64,000 nt of DNA, taken from NCBI RefSeq assembly GCF_039555335.1, contig NC_092640.1:33535887-33599886 (forward strand), given 5' to 3'. Positions 12,555 to 23,275 of this stretch are shown here, piece after piece; the stretch's first letter is position 1; every line of letters begins with the position of its first letter. The stretch comes from Amphiura filiformis. Lineage: Eukaryota; Echinodermata; Ophiuroidea; Amphilepidida; Amphiuridae. The notes under the pieces were generated by a model. It saw nothing but the letters and a program-made list of their open reading frames with translations, did no database searches and was not told the origin of the DNA. The position numbers and the translations under genes are program-made.

Positions 12555-13610
12555 TTCACATTAAGGTTTGCAAAATTATACTCGGAGTTCATAAAAAATC
12601 CACTAACAATGCAGTAAGAGGCGAATTAGGTAGTTTTCCACTGCTCACAACTATGCTTTCTTTATCTGTAAAATACTGGTGGAAGCTAAACGAAAAATGT
12701 ATGAATGGTAATGATTCTCTTGTAATTCAAGCACTTGTAGATAACAGAAAGTTAGTGTGTACTAATAATTTCACATGGTCGACAGGTATAAAAAATATAT
12801 TTAGCCTTATCAATAGGATTGACATTTGGGATAAACCAAATACGATCACCGCTTCCAATTTTAATGAAATTATTGTATCTAAACTTCAAATCGTCTATAA
12901 CAATCTTTGGGTTAATCATATTAATAATTTTAGTCCTAAACTCAGAACATATTGTACATTCAAAAATTCTTTCAGTGCAGAAAATTATGTTATTATCGCT
13001 AAAAAGATCTTCCAGGGCTGCATTCTGTAAATTAAGAATAAGCGCACATAATCTCATGATCGAAAAGGGGCGTAAATACTCTCCAAAAATTAATCCAGAG
13101 AATAGAATTTGTACACTTTGTAATTTAAATAAGGTGGAGGATGAATTTCATTTTGTAATGATATGTCCTTTCTATACCAACCCTCGCCAAGATTTATTAT
13201 CTACAATACATGAAATGTATGATATAGATGGTATGGTAGACACTGACATTTTCAAACTTATAATGAGTGCAAGTGATTTTGACAGTATTACTCCAATAAC
13301 CAAATTCGTCAAATCAGCTTTTGATTCACGAACGAACATGGACTTATAGATAATAACAAAGTTCCCATTTGGGCTTAGAGCAGCGACCCCCTGTCATATT
13401 TTCATTATATAGGCTCAATGTAACAAGGACTTGAGCGCCACTATTAATATTGTCTATTATTATTAAGTCTAATTTATATTTCTTCTATAATTGTAAATAT
13501 TTGTACTTGTAACTTTAATATTGCAATTTCAATTGTAAATATTTGTATTTGTAAATATTAACTATACCAGTTTGTTTGGTGAATGTTAATAAAATATATT
13601 GTTGACATTT
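12555..13610 (+). mobile_element. LINE A, 3' segment and 3' UTR
   Basis: This is the continuation of LINE A after the inserted element. It starts with the second TTCACAT and holds the C-terminal ORF2 part, then a 3' UTR. The UTR contains repeated TTGTAAATATTTGTA words (about 13490-13560) and an AATAAA-type signal near 13590. The exact 3' end is not defined; I place it about 13610. Confidence 0.75.
12557..13349 (+). pseudogene. LINE A ORF2, C-terminal part with CxxC...H...C motif, frameshifted
   Basis: The segment begins KVCKIILGVHKKSTNNAV then RGELG, the conserved block after the RT thumb in many LINEs. A frameshift near 13010 leads to SRAAFCKLRISAHNL and then to CTLCNLNKVEDEFHFVMICP, a CxxC-x(n)-H-x(4)-C putative zinc-binding motif seen at LINE C-termini. 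The stop is TAG at 13347-13349. Joined to 5529-8339 it gives one ORF2 of ordinary LINE size; both parts are broken by shifts. Confidence 0.8.
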
Positions 13611-14716
13611 CGAGATTAATATTCATATTCACATTGCGGACCAATCAGAATACTTCGGTGTAACGCTTGATCTCTTAGATAGATGGGGTGAGCAACGAAG
13701 GCAGTTTTTATCTGACCAAAATGTCACACCGTCGCCAGGGCAGATTGGTCGCTAGGGCAGAATGACGTCGGAGCCTGGGCAGATAAAAATCCGTAAAAAG
13801 TTTTAAGAAATTGTGGGCGGGGCGAAGGGTCGGCGGCGAAACACAAAGAGATTTGGCAGGCACACACATCGACGGATTTCAATTTCAGCGGAGTTTGTCA
13901 ACAAAGATGAACCAAATGGCCGGGCCAAATGGATATATTTTATTGCTGCAGAATCGGGCACACGGCAGAAACAAGGTATTTAAAACATTATACTTGTTTT
14001 TTGAATCGAATGTTGATAAAAGCGAAATTAGAAACTGATTTTGCGGGTAAATTTTGAGGACATCGGATAGTTGTTACAATTTTTTTTTTTTTTTTTTTTT
14101 TTAACCAGTCAAAAACTTCCGGGTCATGCCATGGTAAATTAATACGGATGTGCATTCCTGTCGCCTGATGTATGATCGAAATCATGATTGATCATTCCTT
14201 TGAGCATGTTGAGTACACAAACCTTTCCACTAGCCTTGTTGTCTGCAGTTGCCTGTGTCGTGAGCTGAAGCCGTGGCTGAATTCTGAGAGAAATGTGACT
14301 GTCTGATCGGCCTGACTGAGTCCCGCCCGGTCCCGGGCCAATGTTTAATTTTGTAAGCTAGCTTACATGTAATATGTAGATGCACTGGCATGTGCTTATG
14401 TTCATGTCGTGATGTTACATGTTAACATGGACGTTATTCATGTATTCATTTAATATGTTCATGAGCTTACACGTATTCCTGACATTGTCCTTGACCTTGC
14501 TGAGGTTAATTAATTAGGTTTCTGCCGGAAATTAGAACGAAATGGTCTGAGCAATTGGCAACAGCAATAGCCTTTTCCGCGGGATCCGCCATCCAGTGGG
14601 TCCTGCCGTACTGCATGCCATGCGATAGACATTACGTCCTCGATTACGCGGGAGTTGCAACGCGGTGCGCACCTCTTCAGTCAAGCATCAACGCGGTGAT
14701 CTTAGCAACAAGGTAC
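13611..14716. other. No proven gene; GC-rich patch with a possible first exon
   Basis: Between 13800 and 13980 the base composition rises and there is an ATG at 13907 in a fair context (AAAGATGA). It opens a short frame, MNQMAGPNGYILLLQNRAHG and RNK, ending at a possible donor AAG|GTATTT (13975/13976). I do not recognise the peptide. A poly(T) run lies at about 14081-14102. Nothing else in the stretch looks coding. Confidence 0.25.
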
Positions 14717-15003
14717 CACAGAGGAGTAAGATAAAACAGAGCGCGTCGTACCACCAGTCAAAGTCTCCGCCTCAACAATTAATGAGGGCTGATTGTTCCA
14801 TGAAATGCGACAGGGGTGACTGCTACGCAATTACCGCGTATTTTCATGGTCTATTGCGTAATCGCGAAAGCACGCAACGCTCTATCGCGTAGACACAGCA
14901 CGATCGAACAATCGGCCCTCATGAATATGCGAGAACTGGTAGCATACAATACACGGGGACTTTGACTGGTGGTATGCGCTCTGTTTTATCTTGCTCCTCT
15001 GTG
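14717..15003. mobile_element. hAT-like MITE with perfect 8-bp TSD CAAGGTAC
   Basis: The 287 bp element has long inverted arms starting CACAGAGGAG(T/C)AAGATAAA and continuing through ACAGAGCGC and ACCACCAGTCAAAGTC. A second inverted pair inside (AATGAGGGCTGATTGTTC and GAACAATCGGCCCTCAT) extends the stem. The 8-bp CAAGGTAC stands at 14709-14716 and 15004-15011. An 8-bp TSD is the hAT rule. No coding content. Confidence 0.9.
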
Positions 15004-15770
15004 CAAGGTACTCATACCCACAAGATCTTAGATTATTAATACACAGATTGGAATTTTCCATGCCTGTGCCCTCTAAGCGTACTCGAATTCAGCTGACGCC
15101 GGTACAGCGTACAGACCTGGCGACATCGCTTATCTTCGCATGAAGTTTCTTTTTTGTGTACGCCGCGCTATTTGCGCTATTTTTGAGTTTGCTCACGCGG
15201 TACCTGACTTAGCGTCGATCCCCTGAGGCAACATGCCATGTTTCCACGGTATGCACAAGATGGTGGCGTTGATGTCACAATGTCAATGACTACCTCTATT
15301 GATGACTACCTCTCTTTCGCGGTTGTGCCGCAAGCGTGCTGACAAATCGCCCCTGTGCGCGTGCGTGTACATTGCGTTTAACTTTACGCGCGCGATTCGA
15401 TACTGCGGCAAGCATAGACCTATGAGTGCCCATACTTAACCATGGCAGTAGGTGAAGCCACGTATCCAAGCTGATTTTGGTCGGGTGGTCGGACGCGGAG
15501 AAATAAGCGTTCATGTCTGGAGAGAAAGACGCGCTTGTTTGCGTGATGTTGCGTCATATTGCTCGCGTCAAATGCAACATGTTCTGTAGACTCGAACGTA
15601 ATCTGCTTGCTTGCGTCCTTGTCAAAGTCACTGGTCTAGGTACTTGTTTGTCTGGGGCGGCGAGCAAAATAAGCACCTAGGTCACTACCGAACTTGGTGA
15701 ACCAAATTATAGGCCTAACACTAACACTACCGAATGCAAAATTTTATTGATATGATATTGATATGATATT

Positions 15771-16450
15771 CGGACTAGCGCAGTGTTTCTCAGATTCGGA
15801 CTAGCGCAGTGTTTTTCAGCGCTGTAGTTTTCAGTTTCGGACTAGCGCCATGGTTTTCAGTTTCGGACTAGCGCCATGTTTTGTTTCTTGAGGGGTAATG
15901 CAAATTTTTTGTTGAACCAGGAGGGGGATTTTAAGTTTTAAATGGAGAAATGCGGAAAACAGGTACAGGCCATTAGTCCGACACGCCGCTAGTCCGACAC
16001 TCCGCTAGTCCGGCACGCCACTAGTCCGACACGCCGCTAGTCCGAATCTGAAATGCACTGCACCAGTCCGACATGCCGCTAGTCCAAATCTAAAATTTAC
16101 ACTTTGCCAGTCCGGCACGCCGCTAGTCCGATAATGAAAACCACTGCGCTAGTCCAAAATTGAAAACTACTGCGCTAGTTTCGGACTAGCGCAGTGTCGG
16201 ACTGAAGAAGTGTTTTCCAAATTCGGACTAGCGCAGTGTATTTCGGATTCGGTCTAGCGGTGTGTCGGAATGAAAACTGTGTTTTCAGATTCGGACTAGC
16301 GGCGTGTCGGACTGTTGCAGTGGTTTTCATTTTCAGACTAGCGCATGCTTTTTTTCGGACTAGCGCCGTGCTTTTCATTTTCGGACTGGCGCACCTCTAA
16401 GTATAGGGAATTTGTGTTGTCGGACTAGCGGTGTGTCGGACTGAGCGGTG
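15771..16450. repeat. TCGGACTAGCG array with an orientation switch
   Basis: About 22 copies of TCGGACTAGCG or its complement CGCTAGTCCGA occur in 680 bp. Copies at about 15771-15872 are in the TCGGACTAG sense, those from about 15972 to 16150 in the CTAGTCCGA sense, and those from about 16181 to 16430 again in the TCGGACTAG sense. Spacer words such as GTGTTTTCAGAT also recur. The array can fold on itself. No TSD found. Confidence 0.8.
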
Positions 16451-16606
16451 CACCCTGGGAAAACAAGGGGTATCCGAAACTTTTGAGCAAATTTTCCTGT
16501 CAATATTTTTTCCAAAACACCCATTCTCCCCTGCTGTTATAACAATAGGTCCCTTAGTCATATTTTATATTAAATGCTTTTATGTTTGTGTGTGTTTGGT
16601 TTGCAG

Positions 16607-16691
16607 TTGACCTAGCTTATCAATGTGGAAATGGATTAATTATCTCTATGAAGAGTCTGTGAAGATACAATTGATCTGTTGCTGTAAATTG
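16607..16691 (+). other. Candidate non-coding spliced exon
   Basis: The segment is preceded by TTTGGTTTGCAG and followed by GTAAGT, both close to consensus splice sites. A second strong acceptor (TTTTTGTTTTTGTTTCACAG) ends at 17547, so the two could be consecutive exons of a plus-strand transcript. All three frames contain a stop within the 85 nt, so if real it is a UTR or long non-coding RNA exon. This is inference from splice-site strings only. Confidence 0.25.
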
Positions 16692-16976
16692 GTAAGTAGA
16701 CTACAGTCAACATCAAAACTAAATACAGAAAACAAATTGTTGAAAATTGGGATAAATTGAATCCCACCCAGACCAAACAACTTCTCTCTTTGTTTTCTCT
16801 CTTTATTCCTTCCTTCTTTCCCTTCCCGTTGCCAAAAAAACCCTGAGGCGGTTAGGGTTAAGCAGTTTCATAGCCAAGTCAAGTATTATGGAAAATGTTC
16901 AGAGGATACGAATTGTACAATGTTCAATTCTTTCATTCAGTAAAAGAGTGGAACAACTTGCTTACATCCACCATTA

Positions 16977-17274
16977 ATAAATGCTGCCATTTATACAGCG
17001 CCTTTCACATGTATCAAAGCGCTTTAAATTTATTCCGCTGTTGTTAGAATGTGTCAGCTGCCATACAATGCCTAAAGCATGCTCATACCTTTGGACGGCG
17101 CTAAATGGACAATATTCCTAACAGCTCCCCATTTCACCCCTGGGTAGAGAAAGGCAAGTGAAGTAAAGCGCCTTGTTCAATACAATGGCACAACACGATG
17201 GCACTGCTGGGGCTCAAACTTGCAAAACTCTGATTATTGAGGTAGAACCTGTACTGCTGCGCCACCTTGCCCCG
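16977..17274 (-). mobile_element. tRNA-derived SINE with LINE B-like 3' tail
   Basis: On the minus strand it begins GGGGCAAGGTGGCGCAGCAG (box A region) and carries a box B-like AGTTTGAGCCC. A central core includes AAATGGGGAGCTG, which is shared with the SINE at 49277-49605. The 3' end, AAAGCGCTTTGAT, then AAAGGCGCTGTATAAATGG, resembles the LINE B 3' end (AAAGCGCCTTGATGCC, then GGCGCTATATAA). That points to mobilisation by an LINE B-type reverse transcriptase. Confidence 0.75.
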
Positions 17275-17872
17275 TTACTCATCAGACAACTTCAGCTTTC
17301 AAATCTGTTCTAGCTGAATGTTCTGACACAGTACCCTGACTCCAAAAATAGACCTCCCAATCATACCTCCAGTTTAAACTTCTACAGGTAGATATAGAAT
17401 ACAAGATCCAAGAAATTCATTGGTTGAAATTCATGTTGGTAGATTTCATCTATGCATTGCATGTATTGCTCATACATCAAATGGTTTTATAATTCAAGCT
17501 TTTTAAATAATCATGTTCTTCTTCTTATTTTTGTTTTTGTTTCACAGGGGCATGATGATTTGAAAAAGGGGCCTCAGGACATCAATCTACAATGTATCTC
17601 ATGAATGATAGCTGCCATAAACAAATATGCTTTTTGTATAGAGCATACATTTTCTTGTTGGTCATTCAATGTACACATTTGGCAAACAATATAAGTATAA
17701 TGTAAAGTACCAGTATTCAGCAAAAATCAAGAGGTGAAATGAATTATCTTTGGTAATATATTAAAGTGACATTTTATCAGACTATATTTAAGAACTGGAG
17801 TGCTAAATTTGTGACTTCACATGAATGACACTGTATTGTGTTTTTTTAAACTGTTGTGGAAGAGGTACATGT

Positions 17873-18978
17873 AGCCCAGTCAAAGGTAAATAAGGGCTTA
17901 ACCTGAATAACCCACCACTAATTGCAACATAATTCATATAACCACCTAGTACAGACAGGCTGTGAGCTCGACTCCTATACTTCAGTGGCAAGCACTGCTT
18001 TCCAAGCAGGCCCTCATACAATGATCTAAGATGCTTGCTATTAGAGGGGTATCACGGTTTGCGAATAGCACTCGCTCGCTATTTGAGGGGCATTGCGGTT
18101 TTGCAAATTGGGCGAGTTCTATTTATCATCCATTCTTTTCAGAAAAACATATTAAAGAATATATCAATAAATTTCACCAGAAGTCACTTAGTGGAACAAT
18201 GCTTAATTTTTGCATGAATCCAAAATGGCCACTTATGCATATGTGAGATTTCAAAGTTATTCTACTCTGGATAATATCCATACTCCTCTCATAATAAGGA
18301 TGCAGAATAAGTATAGTTTGACCTGTCTCCAACATACAGTTCTTGAGTTATAGGCAAAAAGGTGATAGGTCAAATTTTGGGGTCCACAGGCAGCTACAGT
18401 TGAAAAATATTCTAATTTTAATGAAACTGGTTTCAAATTATTCCTTCAGCCCAGTGGCGGAGCCTGGGGGGAAATTCCCCCCATTCAGAACTCTTGCCCC
18501 CTTGTTCCCCCATTAAAACCCAAAATTAGGGAATTGTCTACTTTTAAGGGCAAATTTCAGCAAATTTGATGATTTTACAACCACCTGAGATATGACAAAC
18601 TTTTCTTTGTTTAAAATGTTTTTGCAAGCATAGCAATCCGAGTTTGTTTTTCTCACAATCATAGAATTTTTACATCTTTATTCCCTGTGGTACCCCAATT
18701 TTGACATTTGACCTTTTTCCCTATTACTCAAGAGCTGTATACTCAACAATCCCTATGACGAGGGGAATAAATTGGTATCATTGGCTTTAACAAGATTTGA
18801 CCAACTTTAAAATGTCACCCCTGTATAAGTGGCCATTTTTGATTTATGCCAATTTGGCAATGTTCCACTTGGATTTTCTGTAATTTTTTATATTTTTGTG
18901 TGAGCTTTTAGGAGATGGGTGCATATGTAATAGATTCTGGTGCATTTAGTGGTGGGTCATTTTTAATTAGACTGGGCT
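17873..18978. mobile_element. Inverted-arm repeat family, copy 1
   Basis: The ends pair: GCCCAGTC...ACCCACCACTAATTGCA on the left, and GCATTTAGTGGTGGGTCATT...GACTGGGC on the right. Inside are two facing arms that share words such as TATAACTC, AGAACTGTATGTTGG and GGTCAAATTTTGGGGTCCAC (about 18290-18395, versus 18690-18830 in opposite sense). A truncated GGCGGAGCCTGGGGGG MITE end sits at about 18455. A related copy spans about 20060-21210. Confidence 0.55.
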
Positions 18979-19092
18979 GGTAGGTGATAATTCTGAAACA
19001 TGCATGGAATGGAACTAAAAGTGACCAACTGACTGCTATTTTAGAGTCTGAGTTAGAGCTTAGGTTACAGGTAAGGGTGACATTTAGGGTAA

Positions 19093-19326
19093 CAGGGGCG
19101 GATTTAGGGGCGCGGCAGTGCGCCCCTCTATTTTTTGACTAGCAAAGGCGCCGTAACTTAAAAATACAAAAATTGTAAGAAATTAAAAAAAAAGGAACAA
19201 ATTCGGCCATGCACAGCATACAATGGGCCAAAACCGTTGAGTTTTCGAGGGGTAACCCCTTTAACACATTTTTTTCGTAAATCGACCAAAAGGCGCCTTT
19301 ATCAAAAATTCCTGGATCCGACCCTG
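19093..19326. mobile_element. CAGGGGCGGAT-type MITE (hAT-like)
   Basis: The left end CAGGGGCGGATTTAGGGGCG and the right end CCTGGATCCGACCCTG are inverted. The length is 234 bp. CAGGG(T/G)CGGATCC-type ends are common in animal hAT MITEs. The flanks share GGTAA but I could not define a clean 8-bp TSD. Confidence 0.6.
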
Positions 19327-19339
19327 GGTAAGGTTTATG

Positions 19340-20060
19340 GATTAAAACTAAGTTGCTGTATTTATTGATTAATAACCCTTCAGTTGATAGCACTTTACAC
19401 TGCATGATCAGCAGTGTGTCTGCTATCTTCAGTAGATCAGCACTCTCCGTCATCCTAGGCTATTTAAGGCACTTAATTTAATGCCCATGTGACCCTGTCT
19501 ACAAGCTGTAATGTCAGCACCCATCTGGCCACGGGGGCATTAAATTAAGTGCCTGCATTTAAATAGCCTAAGATGACTGTAATATCTAATATCTTCAGTA
19601 GATAGTATGACTGCATGATCAACAGTGTGTCTGCTATCTTCCGTAGATAACACCATACACTGTAATCGGTGGTATATCTGTTATCTTCAGTTGATAGCAC
19701 TTCATACTGCATGATCAGCAGTGTGTCTGCTCTCTTCAGTAGATAGCACCATACGGTACACTGTTATCTTCAGTTGATAGCACTTTACACTGCACGATCA
19801 GCAGTGTGTCTGTTATCTTCAGTAGATAGCACTATATGTAGTATACGGTATGTAATCAGTGGTATATCTGTTATCTTCAGTTGATAGTAGTTTACACTGC
19901 ATGATCAGCAGTGTGCCTGTTATCTTCAGTAGATAACACCATACACTGTAATCAGTGGTATATACGTTATCTTCAGTTGATAGCACTTTACACCGCATGC
20001 TGATCAGTGTGTCTGTTATCTTCAGTAGATAGCACTATACACTGTGTAATCATAGGTCAG
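19340..20060. repeat. Minisatellite of TTATCTTCAGTTGATAGC units
   Basis: Units alternate ATCTTCAGTTGATAGCACTT, TACACTGCATGATCAGCAGTG and ATCTTCAGTAGATAGCACCA; the full double unit is close to 95 bp. At least six double units are visible. Many half-units are self-complementary (CTGCATGATCAGCAG). The array is interrupted at 19449-19576 by a small hairpin element. Confidence 0.85.
19449..19576. mobile_element. 128 bp hairpin MITE inside the minisatellite
   Basis: The left arm (GTCATCCTAGGCTATTTAAG, then GCACTTAATTTAATGCCC) and the right arm (GGGCATTAAATTAAGTGCC, then AAATAGCCTAAGATGAC) are inverted over about 40 bp. The loop is about 45 bp. It sits within the array, so it inserted after the array formed. 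Confidence 0.7.
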
Positions 20061-21210
20061 TCTAAATATGAAATTACCCACTACTAAATGCAACAGAATC
20101 CATTTCACATGCGTCCATCTCCCAAAAGCTTGCAAAAACATCAAATGTCACAGGATATCCAAGTAGTTGTGCTTCTGTGAGATTTTGGTCCTCAATTATG
20201 CTCCAGGAACAGCTGCTCCAGGAACAGCTGCTCCAAGCATGAATAATCTGGAGTAATATTCTAAGTCCAACATGCTCCAGGAGCATGTTTTGAATGCACA
20301 ATGCTCAAGGAGCATGTCCAACATATATATGCTCCTGGAGCAGTGTGCATTCAAAACATGCTCTTGGAGCATGTTGGACTTAGAATATTACTCCAGATTA
20401 TTCATAACTGCACTTGGAGCATGTTTTGAATGCACAATGCTCAAGGAGCATGTCCAACATGCTCCAGCAGCATGTTTTGAATGCACACTGCTCCAGGAGC
20501 ACATAATATGCTCCTTGAGCAGTGTGCATTCAAAACATGCCCTTGGAGCATGTTGGACTTAGAATATTACTCCATTGGGCCAAAATCTCACAGGAGCGTG
20601 GAACAGTGCCTAATTTGCATGAATCAAAAAAGGCTGTTTATGCAGGGGTAAAATTTCTGAGTTGGTCAAATTTCGTTAGAAACCATGTCAATGTATTCTT
20701 CTCGTCATAAGGATAATTTTAGGTTGACCTATCTCAGATGTACAGTTATGAGTGGAAAAGGTCAAATGTTAAAATTTGGATTCCACAGGGGGAACACACA
20801 TTTAAAAATTCTCTGATTTTAATAAAAATGGTCTCAGATTGCTCTGCTTGCAAAAACAGTTAGAAAAAAAGAAGTTTACCATATCTCGGTGCTTTGTTAC
20901 CTTAGTAACATGGGCAAAAAGATCAAAATCAATTGAGCCCTGCATGTTGATATTGACCTATTTTGACCATTGACCTATTGATACCTATAGAACAAAACAT
21001 CCAAAACAATGTATTGGATGAAAAAAGGAGCATTTTTCAATTGTGGACACCAGTGGACCTCAAAATTTGACCTTTTTGGCCTATAACTCGGGAACTGTAT
21101 GTCGGAGACAGATCAAACTATACTTTTTCTGAAACCTTTTGATGAGAACAATACATTGATATCGGGTTTAACAAGATTTAACTAACTTCTAAATTCCAAT
21201 TGTGTATCCA
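20060..21210. mobile_element. Inverted-arm repeat family, copy 2, with GCTCCAGGAGC palindrome array
   Basis: The start (ACCCACTACTAAATGCAACA) matches the end of copy 1 at 17873. The block 20195-20575 holds repeated GCTCC(A/T)(G/T)GAGCA palindromes. Within it, 20249-20399 is one near-perfect inverted repeat starting TCTGGAGTAATATTCTAAGT. The segment 20580-20840 aligns with 18165-18440, and 21050-21200 is the opposite-sense arm (GGCCTATAACTCGGGAACTG). No coding content. Confidence 0.6.
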
Positions 21211-21331
21211 GAAGTCAAAATGTTGTGTATGTAATAAATAAAATAACTCCCAAAATTTACTTATGCTTGTTTGTATTTGGTAGTTTTTTTTGATAACTAT
21301 GTATAGCCATGTAGGCCTATACCTATGTATA

Positions 21332-22726
21332 AGGCTGTATCAAAATGATTTTTACCCATGTTTCAAGTACAAGTATGTACAAGACTTCAACACAAAACTA
21401 GATGTACCATGGTTCTCGGCTGTTGCGGTTTTTGACGCATAAGCGTCGACCGTGATCTCTCCACCAAAGGGAGTGATGTGGCATGTACTCACAAGTTGAT
21501 ACAAAGCTGGCTGACCCCAGATGACCCCAAAATGACCTTCCAAATATTTGGCTCTAAATGTTGAAAGTACCCACCAAGTTTCATGTACGTATGACAGTTT
21601 TTACTAATTTGACCTCAGATGACCCCTGGGTGACCCCAAAATGACCTCCCAAAAAGTTGGCTCTAAATGTTGACTACTCACTAAATTTCATGCCCATATG
21701 ATAGTTTTAACTAATTTGACCTCAAATGACCCCTGGTGACCCCAAAATGACCTCCCAAAAATTTGGCTCTAAATGTTGACTGTACCCACCAAGTTTCATG
21801 CCCATATGATAGTTTTTACTAATTTGACCTCAGTTGACCCCTGGTGACCTCAAAATGACCTTCCAAAAATTTGGCTCTAAATGTTGACAGTACCCACCAA
21901 GTTTCATGCCCATCCAACAGTTTTTACTAATTTGACCTCAGATGACCCCTGGATGACCTCAGATGACACCGAAATGACCTTCCAAAAATTTGGCTCTATA
22001 TATTGACTGTACCCACCAAATTTCATGCCCATACGACAGTTTTTACTAATTTGACCTCAGATGACCCCTGGGTGACCCTGGATGACCCCAAAATGACCTT
22101 CCAAAAATTAGGCTCTAAATGTTGACTGTACCCACCAAGTTTCATTCCCATACGACAGTTTTACTAATTTGACCTCGGATGACCCTGGGTGACCCCAAAA
22201 TGACCTTCCAAAAATTAGGCTCTAAATATTGACTGTACCTACCAAGTTTCATGGCCATATGACAGTTTTTGCTAATTTGACCTCAAATGACCCCTGCATG
22301 ACCTCAGGTGACCTTGACCCACTAACCAATACAAACTTGTTCTGCCTGGGTTCAAGATGCACCCACCCACCAAGTTTGAGGAACATGCGACCCTTTTAGT
22401 CTCCGAGAAAAGAGGTAAATAAGGAAAATGAGCCCCTGACCTCAAATGACCTTTTACCTCAGTATATGACCTTGAACCTCGCCCAAAAAAAAGTAGCCAG
22501 AGTTTTTGACCATGACCCACCTATCCTGAAAATCTGAAGTCAATCCGCCCATCCATGCCCGAGATATGGCATCCGGACGGAAGCACGGACATTGCAAAAA
22601 CAGTATGCCTAGCGGTGGAGGCATAATAACCCAATTGTGGATCAATATATAAACTTTTGTCATTTCAAGAGAATTCTATTTTGCAAATATCACAAATATT
22701 TGTGTATCAATCATTTTGATACAGCC
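21332..22726. mobile_element. TIR element (GGCTGTATCAAAATGAT ends) built from a ~110 bp tandem array
   Basis: The ends AGGCTGTATCAAAATGAT (21331 on) and ATCATTTTGATACAGCCT (to about 22726) are inverted and related to the ends of the element at 51497-55101. The body is a tandem array: the word TTGGCTCTAAATGTTGA recurs at about 21548, 21657, 21763, 21870, 21989, 22108 and 22215, giving periods of 106-119 bp. Each unit has several TGACC(C/T) words. The 12-bp longer units come from a doubled GGATGACC segment. Confidence 0.7.
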
Positions 22727-22727
22727 T

Positions 22728-23154
22728 GTTGTATAGCCTCCCAGATATAGTAGTTTTTTTTTTTTTTTTTTGTTTCTTGCTCATCCCAATTTAGCCCTCC
22801 CCTTCGCACATAAATACTGTAAAAGTGGACATTTTACAGAACATTAATATTTGTGCTTTTGCCGCCGCTTAACACATGCCACGTAAATAATAAATGCTCG
22901 AATAATTATGTTCATCCATGTATAGGACTGCGAGAAAACTCACAAATTAAAAAAAGCCGCTATCCCAAGGTATTTCAAAAACTGGCAAAGCACAAACACA
23001 ACATGAGCTTTAATAGATTGTGTGAAAATTCCCACATATGTCAAAGTTTACGTCACAGACCAGAAGTTTGTGGAATTTGGTAAATACGATAATAAATATC
23101 TGTTGTGCAACAAACTTAGATAAACAATTTTCTGGCCATGGGTAGCAGAATGAA
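22728..23154. other. No gene; poly(T) tract
   Basis: A T-run lies at about 22750-22770. The rest shows no long frame, splice-site pair or repeat I can define. Confidence 0.5.
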
Positions 23155-23275
23155 ATGATTGTAGATCCGTTGGATAACGCTTTTCAATAGGAAATGAACT
23201 TTGCTGCTTGGATGATGTCACGATGAGGTCAGCATTTATTCCATATTGAAAAGCGTGTTCCAACAGATCTGCAGT
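23155..23275. mobile_element. Small hairpin MITE
   Basis: GTAGATCCGTTGGATAACGC on the left pairs with GCGTGTTCCAACAGATCTGC on the right, with TTTTCAATA/TATTGAAAA continuing each stem. About 30 bp arms surround a loop of about 55 bp. Confidence 0.6.

Noticed and set aside
21548-22320. Many TGACCT/TGACCC words that look like nuclear-receptor half-sites
   Set aside because: They are part of the 107-119 bp tandem unit; the number reflects array copying, not a regulatory region.
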